5,737 nt of DNA from XYA12-FULL-58-9 sp001798605. Its GTDB lineage: Bacteria; Myxococcota; XYA12-FULL-58-9. A model generated the notes under the pieces. It did not search any database. It was not told the origin of the DNA and saw nothing but the letters and a program-made list of their open reading frames with translations. Made by a program: the position numbers and the translations under genes. Below are positions 1-5,327 of this stretch, one piece after another. The stretch lies in contig DAINMX010000327.1 of the NCBI GenBank assembly GCA_036736205.1, positions 1 through 5,737 of the forward strand, given 5' to 3'. How positions within the stretch are numbered: position 1 is the stretch's first letter; each line of letters begins with the position of its first letter.

Positions 1-598
1 GATGCGATTCTTTACGGTGTTGGCGGCGCTCGACACCGGCTCGAGCTTCGAAGGCATGGGATCGAGTCGCGAGGTCCTCTTTTCGGCGCTTGCTGAGCCG
101 GCATTGTTTTTCGGTTTGGCGGCGCTGGCGCGCCAAACAGGCAGCCTTTCGATCTCGGGGATGCTCGCCGAGATCAACACGCAGAGCTGGCTCCTGCATG
201 GTCCAGCATTGGCTCTCGTTGCTTCCGCCCTGCTCGTGGTGGCCCTGGCGGAAAACGCTCGCATCCCAGTGGACGATCCGAACACGCATCTCGAGCTGAC
301 GATGATCCACGAGGTGATGGTCCTCGACCACGGGGGACCCGATCTGGCCTTCATCTCCTATGGGTCCGCTCTCAAGCTGTGGGTGTTGGCAGCGCTCTTG
401 GTGGGCGTGGTCGTGCCGATGCGTACGGGCCAGGCGTTACTTGACGCTACCGCGGGTCTTGCTGGCATGTTCTTGCTCGCGGTGATGATCGGCGTGGTCG
501 AATCCATCATGGCGCGGGTTAAACTCCTGCGCGTGCCCAATCTTCTGGTGGGAGCCACGGCTCTCGCGGTTTTGGCACTTGTCCTGGTGGTGAGATGA
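1..598 (+). CDS. hyfC: HyfC/HycD-like membrane subunit (NuoH family), 5'-truncated by window
   Basis: This is the C-terminal 198 codons of an integral membrane subunit of a hydrogenase-4/formate hydrogenlyase-type complex, homologous to complex I NuoH, which joins the peripheral redox arm to the proton-pumping arm. The ATG at position 2 is probably internal: family members run to roughly 310-325 residues, and the visible part starts just before the conserved loop (visible residues 17-34, GMGSSREVLFSALAEPAL). A second hallmark loop lies at visible residues 85-111, with RIPVDDPNTHLELTMIHE followed by VLDHGG; its acidic residues are conserved in NuoH/HycD. Hydrophobic spans fit membrane helices near residues 66-84, 122-140, 150-170 and 178-197. 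The gene ends with TGA 4 bp before hyfE. About 115 N-terminal codons, and probably hyfB, lie upstream. Family assignment is firm; the exact paralogue (HyfC, HycD or Ehr type) comes from context. Confidence 0.93.
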   Translation, partial: MRFFTVLAALDTGSSFEGMGSSREVLFSALAEPALFFGLAALARQTGSLSISGMLAEINTQSWLLHGPALALVASALLVVALAENARIPVDDPNTHLELTMIHEVMVLDHGGPDLAFISYGSALKLWVLAALLVGVVVPMRTGQALLDATAGLAGMFLLAVMIGVVESIMARVKLLRVPNLLVGATALAVLALVLVVR

Positions 599-602
599 AC
601 CG

Positions 603-1256
603 ATGAACAATCTCGTAGCCATCGAAGGAATCCTGATCGCCGTGATCCTCACCGACCTGCTGCTTTTGGGCTCCAGCCGGTTGCGAACGTGTATCCGGAT
701 GGTGGGTATCCAAGGTGTTGTCGCGGGCCTGTTGCCCATACTGCTCCACCACGCTGAAAACCCATTACGAGCCTGGTTGTTGGCCGCTGGCAGCGTGGCC
801 ATCAAGGGTGTCGTCTTCCCCCTCTTGTTGCTTCGGGTTCTTCGTGATGTCGGCGTGCGCCGAGAGGTTGAGCCGTTTATTGGCTACACCTCGTCCCTCA
901 TGGCGGGCGTGGCGGCACTGATCTTCTCGCTCTGGGTAGGGTCGCGCGTGACCTTGCCGGGAACGTCATCCGCGTCTTCCTTGATGATCCCTGCGGGCCT
1001 GGCGACGATCCTGATCGGCCTCGTGGTGATCATCACCCGGCGCAAGGCCGTAAGCCAGGTCCTCGGCTACATCGTCGTCGAGAATGGCATCTATGTTTTT
1101 GGTGTCTCCCTCGTCGGTGGCGTACCGGCGCTGGTTGAACTCGGCGTGCTCATGGACGCCTTCGTTGCTGTGCTTCTCATGGGCATTGCCATTCATCACA
1201 TCAGCCGAGAGTTCGATCACACCGACGTCGATCGACTCGACCAGCTGAAGGGCTGA
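603..1256 (+). CDS. hyfE: HyfE-like membrane subunit (NuoK-like), hydrogenase-4 component E
   Basis: A 217-residue hydrophobic protein with about six to seven predicted membrane helices and no signal peptide, close to the usual HyfE length. HyfE corresponds to complex I NuoK with extra N-terminal helices, and lies between the NuoH-like and antiporter-like subunits of the proton-translocating arm. Visible hallmarks are the RRKAVSQVLGYIVVENGIY stretch at residues 146-164, with E160 inside a helix like the essential NuoK glutamates, and the C-terminal ELGVLMDAFVAVLLMGIAI helix followed by the HHISREFDHTDVD tail. The start is ATG 603, 4 bp after the hyfC stop; GGTGAG about 8 bp upstream inside the end of hyfC is a reasonable ribosome site. 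An ATG at 595 overlaps the hyfC stop but reaches a stop after three codons. The protein resembles what I recall of mycobacterial HycP in size. A proton-path role is inferred from family and context. Confidence 0.92.
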   Translation: MNNLVAIEGILIAVILTDLLLLGSSRLRTCIRMVGIQGVVAGLLPILLHHAENPLRAWLLAAGSVAIKGVVFPLLLLRVLRDVGVRREVEPFIGYTSSLMAGVAALIFSLWVGSRVTLPGTSSASSLMIPAGLATILIGLVVIITRRKAVSQVLGYIVVENGIYVFGVSLVGGVPALVELGVLMDAFVAVLLMGIAIHHISREFDHTDVDRLDQLKG

Positions 1257-1261
1257 GAACC

Positions 1262-2743
1262 ATGGTGGCAAACTTTGCACTCTGGTCGATCTTGATGTTG
1301 CCGGTGCTGACCGCGGGCCTGTGTCTGCTGCTCGGTTCGCCGAAACGGATCATGTGGGTGGTCGCCGTGGGTGGAGGCGGTTGGGCCGTTTTTGCCGGCG
1401 CCGTCGCCTGCACGGCGCTGAGCTCGGTGTCAATCACCGCTGCCCGAAATTGGCTGCTCCTGGATGCACTCTCGGCCTATCACATGTCGGTGTTGGCCGT
1501 GGTCTTTGGCGCGAGCTCAATCTATGCCCGCCGCTATTTCCAAGGTGAGATCTCGGCCGGAACACTATCGCCGAGTGCCGCGCGCAAGTTCGGCGCCCTG
1601 TGGTTCGGCTCGGTTGCTGCGATGGCTTCGGTGTTACTCTGCAACAACCTCGGCTTCATGTGGGTGGGCATCGAGGCTACCACTTTGCTGACTGCCTTTT
1701 TGATCTGCGTACACATCACGCCCCTGTCCCTAGAGGCCATGTGGAAGTACCTGGTGGTCTGTTCGGTCGGCGTTGCCTTTGCGTTCGTGGGCACGCTGCT
1801 CGTTGCCTCTGCGGCGCAGGCTCTAGGGCACAATGCGGGCGACATGCTGCTTTGGACGGTCCTCAGGGCGGACGCTGGTGGCCTCGCGCCCGGGCCCATG
1901 AAAGTCGCGTTCATCTTCCTGGTGGTGGGCTATGGCACCAAGGCGGGTCTCGCACCCTTGCACAGTTGGCTGCCGGACGCCCACAGCCAAGCGCCCGCAC
2001 CTGTGTCGGCCCTCTTGTCCGGATTCATTCTCAACGCGGCGCTCTACTGCATCATGCGCTACCTGCCGCTGGTCGAGGCGGCCACGGGCGAGATCGGCTG
2101 GGGACGCCAACTGCTGGTGGTCCTGGGAATCGCCTCGATGGTGGTTGCAGCGGCGTTCATCCTGTTTCAACATGACGGCAAGCGCCTGCTCGCATACAGC
2201 AGCATCGAGCACATGGGCATCATCACCCTCGGGCTCGGCCTCGGCGGCCTAGGCACCTTCGCCGGACTCTGGCATGTCCTCAACCACTCCGTATGCAAGA
2301 CCCTCGCGTTCTTCTCGGTGGGTTGGTTGGGTCAGATGTATGGGACGCACGATCTGGGGAGGATCGCCGGTGCCATGCGGCGCTCGCCGGTCTGGGGCTT
2401 CAGCTTCTTCGCCAGTGTACTCGTGCTCATCGGTGTGGCGCCATTTGCCATCTTTATGTCCGAGCTGCAAATCCTCCGCGCGGCGGTCGACGGGCATGCC
2501 TACGTGATCCTGGGGATCTTCCTGGGCGCAGTCGGCATCGTCTTCGTCGGCGCGCTGAGACTGGTGCTCGCACCGGCGTGGGGCCGAGAGGTGATTGTAC
2601 CGAAGCCGCAGCCGGCGGAGCTGGGTGACCTTCTCTTGGTCTTTGCGGGTTTGGGCCTGCTTCTTCTACTCGGCCTGTGGCTACCCGTTCCGCTGCGCGA
2701 GGCGATGGAGTCCGCGGCGCAAATCATACGAGGTGGGCCATGA
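1262..2743 (+). CDS. hyfF: HyfF-like proton-translocating antiporter subunit (NuoL/M/N, MrpA/D family)
   Basis: A 493-residue polytopic membrane protein of the proton_antipo_M family, the pumping module of complex I, Hyf and Mrp systems. Residues expected for half-channels are present: E138 in WVGIEATTL (TM5 glutamate), K227 in GYGTKAGLAPLHSWLPDAHS (broken-helix lysine and nearby histidine, followed by the APVSALLSG signature), H318 in LLAYSSIEHMG, H338/H342/K346 in WHVLNHSVCKTLAF, and E401 in FAIFMSELQIL (equivalent in my alignment to the NuoM TM12 glutamate). It therefore looks functional as an ion pump. Length is slightly below E. coli HyfF (about 526) and there is no NuoL-like lateral helix. 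ATG 1262 lies 5 bp after hyfE, with AAGGG at 1248-1252 as ribosome site. Its stop overlaps the hyfG start (ATGA, 2740-2743), implying coupled translation. The pumped ion (H+ or Na+) cannot be told from sequence. Confidence 0.94.
   Translation: MVANFALWSILMLPVLTAGLCLLLGSPKRIMWVVAVGGGGWAVFAGAVACTALSSVSITAARNWLLLDALSAYHMSVLAVVFGASSIYARRYFQGEISAGTLSPSAARKFGALWFGSVAAMASVLLCNNLGFMWVGIEATTLLTAFLICVHITPLSLEAMWKYLVVCSVGVAFAFVGTLLVASAAQALGHNAGDMLLWTVLRADAGGLAPGPMKVAFIFLVVGYGTKAGLAPLHSWLPDAHSQAPAPVSALLSGFILNAALYCIMRYLPLVEAATGEIGWGRQLLVVLGIASMVVAAAFILFQHDGKRLLAYSSIEHMGIITLGLGLGGLGTFAGLWHVLNHSVCKTLAFFSVGWLGQMYGTHDLGRIAGAMRRSPVWGFSFFASVLVLIGVAPFAIFMSELQILRAAVDGHAYVILGIFLGAVGIVFVGALRLVLAPAWGREVIVPKPQPAELGDLLLVFAGLGLLLLLGLWLPVPLREAMESAAQIIRGGP
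2730..2735 (+). promoter_or_regulatory. Ribosome binding site deciding the hyfG start
   Basis: GAGGTG sits 4 nt before ATG 2740. This ATG overlaps the hyfF stop as ATGA. An in-frame GTG at 2677 would make the protein 21 residues longer, but it lies inside the last hyfF helix codons, lacks a comparable ribosome site and would add a non-conserved, arginine-rich tail. The 2740 start is therefore preferred. Confidence 0.6.
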
Positions 2744-4263
2744 TCTCGGGTCCGACTCTTCGTCTGGGCAACGGGCAGCCGATTGCACGCTCAGATTTGC
2801 CGCGCGTATCGGTAGCCGAGTTTCGCGAACAGGTGGTTCTCTCTGTCGAGCATGGGGCGCGCCTTGATGCGCTGTTTGGCATTCCGTTGTCCGATAAGGT
2901 GTTGCAGATCGTCGCCGTGTTGGCTGATGCGGAAAGCGGCGAGTTTGCCCTCACGTCAACGGGGGTTAGAGACAACTACCCGGCTATTACCCCAGACTGT
3001 GTGCAAGCGCACTGGTTCGAACGCGAGATCGCCGAGCAGTGGGCAGTGACGCCAAAAGGGCATCCGTGGCACAAACCGATACGTTTCCATCGGGCCTATC
3101 GCCCCGGTCGCGATGCCTGGGGTCGCGACGCACTTGCGCCCATAGTGCCAGGTGTCACCGATTTCTTCCGCGTTGAAGGCGAGGAGATCCACGAGGTCGC
3201 GGTGGGACCGGTACATGCCGGCGTGATCGAGCCCGGGCACTTCCGCTTTCAGTGCCATGGCGAGCGGGTCTTGCATCTCGAGGTAGCGTTGGGTTACCAG
3301 CACCGCGGCATCGAGCGCGCGTTGGTGACCCAGCCGCACCCTCGCATCCTCCCGTACGTCGAGACGCTCGCCGGTGACACCACCATCGGCCACACGACAG
3401 CTTACTGCCAAGCCGTCGAAGCGTTGGCCGATTGCACGGTGCCAGCGCGGGCAGACGTGATTCGCGGGCTCGCCCTCGAGCTCGAGCGCCTGGCGAACCA
3501 CGTGGGAGACCTCGGCGCTCTGGCTGGTGACGTCGGCTACCTGCCGACCCTGTCTTTCTGTGGCCGGTTGCGCGGCGAGTTTCTCAACATGAGCGCCTTG
3601 ATCTGCGGCAGTCGCTTTGGCCGATCGCTGGTCCGTCCAGGTGGCGTGTCCTTCGACATCGAACCATCCCGTGCAGAAGAGCTGCTGGCGCGCCTCACGA
3701 AGGTTATGCGGGACGTCAAAGGTGCCGTCAATCTACTCTGGGAAACGCCGTCGGTGCTTGCCCGCTTTGAAGACACTGGTTTTGTTTCACAAAAGATGGC
3801 CGCGGAGCTGGGCCTGGTGGGCCCCGCCGCCAGGGCCAGCGGGTTGGAACGCGATGCCCGCTTCGACTTCTCCACTGGCATTTTCCGGATGGCCCAGATC
3901 CCGGTCTCCACTTGGCAAAGTGGTGACGTATTCGCGCGAGCCTGGGTACGATGGCTCGAGATCCAACGCTCGGCGGCGTTCATTGGGGAACAACTTCGCG
4001 CGCTCCCGGACGGACCGTTGCGATCCGCCTATGCCAATCTGGCACCAGAGCGGCTGGTCGTTTCCATGGTCGAGGGTTGGCGCGGTGAGATCTGTCACGT
4101 CGCGATAACTGACGGTATAGGACGACTCGCCCACTACAAAATCGTGGACCCGTCCTTCCACAACTGGATGGGGTTGGCCATGGCCATGCGCAATCAGGAG
4201 ATCTCCGACTTTCCGCTGTGCAACAAGAGCTTCAACCTCTCCTATTGCGGGCACGACCTATGA
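2740..4263 (+). CDS. hyfG: HyfG/HycE-like large subunit (NuoC-NuoD fusion) lacking the Ni-Fe ligands
   Basis: A 507-residue protein: a NuoC-like domain at about residues 20-125, then a NuoD/[NiFe]-large-subunit-like domain from about 148. Conserved family blocks are present: HEVAVGPVHAGVIEPGHFRF (151-170), GYQHRGIE (185-192), ANHVGDLGALAGDVGY (252-267) and FDFSTGIFR (375-383). It should sit in the cytoplasmic arm against the HyfI proximal cluster. The Ni-binding motifs are lost. L1 reads ETLAGDTTIGHTTAY (208-222), with A211 and T214 where E. coli HycE has cysteines. L2 reads NLSYCGHDL (499-507), with S501 and G504 in place of the DPCxxC cysteines. The protein then ends, with no cleavable C-terminal peptide. 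I conclude it is not an H2-activating enzyme but an Ehr-type (hydrogenase-related) subunit, perhaps binding quinone, a carrier or another substrate. Mycobacterial HycE is similar in size as I recall. Replacement by L2-flanking C494/C503 is unproven. Confidence 0.93.
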   Translation: MISGPTLRLGNGQPIARSDLPRVSVAEFREQVVLSVEHGARLDALFGIPLSDKVLQIVAVLADAESGEFALTSTGVRDNYPAITPDCVQAHWFEREIAEQWAVTPKGHPWHKPIRFHRAYRPGRDAWGRDALAPIVPGVTDFFRVEGEEIHEVAVGPVHAGVIEPGHFRFQCHGERVLHLEVALGYQHRGIERALVTQPHPRILPYVETLAGDTTIGHTTAYCQAVEALADCTVPARADVIRGLALELERLANHVGDLGALAGDVGYLPTLSFCGRLRGEFLNMSALICGSRFGRSLVRPGGVSFDIEPSRAEELLARLTKVMRDVKGAVNLLWETPSVLARFEDTGFVSQKMAAELGLVGPAARASGLERDARFDFSTGIFRMAQIPVSTWQSGDVFARAWVRWLEIQRSAAFIGEQLRALPDGPLRSAYANLAPERLVVSMVEGWRGEICHVAITDGIGRLAHYKIVDPSFHNWMGLAMAMRNQEISDFPLCNKSFNLSYCGHDL

Positions 4264-4270
4264 GGCCGCC

Positions 4271-5089
4271 ATGTTGAAGGAACTGCTCGAACGTTTCCGG
4301 CAGGGCTACAGGACCATGCCCTACCCGAATGACACACCGGCGATGCCCGATCGGTTTCGCGGCCGTCCGAGATTGCCTGACTCCTTGTGCGAGGCGAGCT
4401 GCCACGCTTGCGAAGCCATCTGTCCGACCGGTGCCATAATCTCTCGGGAGGGCAAGCCCTCTTTGGACATGGGCCGCTGCCTGTTCTGCGCGGATTGTGC
4501 AACGGCGTGCCCGGCGGCCGCGTTGAGCTTCACGTTGGAACATCGACTCTCTGTGTGGGACCGGGAGGACTTGATCATCGGACCAACGATGTCCGCGAAA
4601 ATGTCCGCAAAGTTGTCCGCAAAGATGCCCGCAAAGATGTCCGCAACCAGGAAGAAGCCCGTAGACCCACGCCTGCGCCTCATCCGGCGATCGCTCAAGC
4701 TGCGTCAAGTCTCCGCTGGCGGCTGCAATGCGTGTGAAGCCGATATCAACGTGCTCGGCACTCTTGCCTTCGACCTCGGACGTTTTGGCATCCAGGTCGT
4801 GGCGTCGCCGCGGCATGCGGACGGTCTGCTGGTGACCGGCCCCGTGACCGAGAACATGAAACACGCTCTGGAGAAGACCTATCAAGCCGTGCCGCCACCG
4901 CGCCTGGTGATCGCCGTCGGTGCCTGTGCAGTTTCCGGCGGCCCCTACCGCGACCACAGTGAGACGCACAACGGCGTCTCGGAGGTTCTGCCGGTTGATC
5001 TGTGGATCCCGGGTTGCCCGCCACACCCGCTGACCATTCTTGACGGCCTTCTGAAACTAACGAGAGGCAGAAACTACACGCCGTCATGA
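4271..5089 (+). CDS. hyfI: Ferredoxin-small subunit fusion (HyfH-like 2x[4Fe-4S] domain + HyfI/NuoB-like domain)
   Basis: A 272-residue electron-transfer subunit. Residues 38-90 form a dicluster ferredoxin domain: C40-x3-C44-x2-C47-x3-C51P and C70-x2-C73-x2-C76-x3-C80P. A basic, repetitive linker follows (107-146). Residues 147-265 are a NuoB-like/group 4 hydrogenase small subunit, with proximal-cluster ligands C152 and C155 (GCNACEADIN), C219 (GACAVSGG) and C249 (PGCPPHP). In Hyf and Hyc these two parts are separate genes (hyfH and hyfI); here they form one chain, giving a continuous three-cluster wire next to HyfG. The first cluster has an x3 spacing where x2 is usual. ATG 4271 follows the hyfG stop by 7 bp, with GAGG at 4262-4265 as a weak ribosome site. 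No signal peptide, so it is cytoplasmic and membrane-associated through HyfC. The electron donor is not encoded in the window. Cluster ligands are directly visible; wire order is inferred from the family. Confidence 0.92.
   Translation: MLKELLERFRQGYRTMPYPNDTPAMPDRFRGRPRLPDSLCEASCHACEAICPTGAIISREGKPSLDMGRCLFCADCATACPAAALSFTLEHRLSVWDREDLIIGPTMSAKMSAKLSAKMPAKMSATRKKPVDPRLRLIRRSLKLRQVSAGGCNACEADINVLGTLAFDLGRFGIQVVASPRHADGLLVTGPVTENMKHALEKTYQAVPPPRLVIAVGACAVSGGPYRDHSETHNGVSEVLPVDLWIPGCPPHPLTILDGLLKLTRGRNYTPS
4589..4648 (+). repeat. Five-copy 12-bp in-frame tandem repeat (MSAK-type linker)
   Basis: Five contiguous 12-bp units start at 4589, 4601, 4613, 4625 and 4637. The consensus is ATGTCCGCAAAG, with one to three differences per unit: the first ends GCGAAA, the third starts TTG, the fourth has CCC and the last ends GCAACC. 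They encode MSAK, MSAK, LSAK, MPAK and MSAT (residues 107-126 of the ferredoxin-HyfI fusion). The array lies exactly between the two domains and is followed by another basic stretch (RKK, RLRLIRRSLKLR). Because the unit is a multiple of three, copy-number change would alter linker length without breaking the frame. Confidence 0.92.
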
Positions 5090-5093
5090 TTGT

Positions 5094-5125
5094 ATTGTGC
5101 GAGTCATTGTGCGACTATCTGCACA
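5094..5125 (+). promoter_or_regulatory. Candidate vapBC operator/leader: direct repeat plus inverted repeat
   Basis: The 35-bp gap between the last hyf gene and vapB contains ATTGTGCGA twice (5094-5102 and 5106-5114), one helical turn apart at 12 bp. It also contains an inverted repeat TGTGC-8 bp-GCACA (5108-5112 and 5121-5125) touching the vapB ATG. VapB antitoxins usually bind such repeats to repress their own operon, so this is a reasonable operator. A poor promoter match, TTGTAT (5090-5095), 17 bp, GACTAT (5113-5118), would put transcription start at or near the ATG, suggesting a leaderless message. The repeats are seen; the function is inferred. Confidence 0.3.
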
Positions 5126-5325
5126 TGGCAACAAACCTAGCGATTGATGCTGATCTCCTCGAACGGGCCGTGGCTGTCAGCGGAAAAAAAACCAAAACCG
5201 CTGCCGTTACCATGGCGTTGCGTGAGTTTGTCGCCAGGCGTGAACAGGTACGCATCCTCGAGTTGTTTGGCCGTCTCGATTGGAATCCGGAATACGACTA
5301 TAAAAAGGAGCGTTCGCGCAGGTGA
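5125..5325 (+). CDS. vapB: VapB-family antitoxin (type II toxin-antitoxin)
   Basis: A 66-residue antitoxin of the VapB family whose members start with an MATNLAID-type strand. Residues 1-40 form a ribbon-helix-helix-like DNA-binding domain: strand MATNLAIDADLLERAV, then KKTKTAAVTMALREFVARRE with the typical lysine/threonine turn and basic helix. Residues 41-66 (ILELFGRLDWNPEYDYKKER) are the acidic/aromatic tail that normally wraps and blocks the partner VapC. It should neutralise the toxin and repress its own promoter with it. I chose ATG 5125 because family members begin at this methionine. An in-frame ATG at 5086 overlaps the hyfI stop as ATGA and would add 13 atypical residues. Neither start has a good Shine-Dalgarno. 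An 8-A run (5184-5191) lies in the KK codons. The vapC start follows 2 bp after the stop. Confidence 0.88.
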   Translation: MATNLAIDADLLERAVAVSGKKTKTAAVTMALREFVARREQVRILELFGRLDWNPEYDYKKERSRR

Positions 5326-5327
5326 GG

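Noticed and set aside
1600..2175. 191-codon + frame inside hyfF
   Set aside because: Out of frame with a clear antiporter-family protein; low-complexity Gly/Arg/His composition typical of a shadow.
2677..2739. Upstream GTG start extending HyfG by 21 residues
   Set aside because: Would overlap hyfF by 67 bp, lacks a ribosome site and adds a non-conserved tail; ATG 2740 has GAGGTG and a coupling ATGA overlap.
2956..3501. 181-codon minus-strand frame opposite hyfG
   Set aside because: No recognisable motif; fully explained by codon bias of the conserved large subunit on the + strand.
2740..4263. Functional [NiFe]-hydrogenase / formate hydrogenlyase catalytic subunit
   Set aside because: Both Ni-ligand CxxC motifs are replaced, so H2 chemistry is not supported despite strong family similarity.
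4589..4648. CRISPR or intergenic satellite array
   Set aside because: Units are 12 bp, contiguous without spacers, in frame, and inside a coding gene.
4232..5026. 264-codon open frame on the minus strand opposite the ferredoxin-HyfI gene
   Set aside because: It is antisense to a gene with unmistakable cysteine motifs; its composition (Arg/His/Gln-rich, CGH repeats mirroring the 12-bp array) is that of a GC-rich shadow frame.
5040..5075. Promoter for vapBC based on TTGACG at 5040-5045
   Set aside because: No acceptable -10 element lies 16-18 bp downstream; the hexamer is part of hyfI coding sequence.
5086..5124. Upstream ATG start extending VapB by 13 residues
   Set aside because: The added residues (MIVLCESLCDYLH) are unlike VapB N-termini, which start at MATN; kept only as an alternative because of the ATGA overlap.
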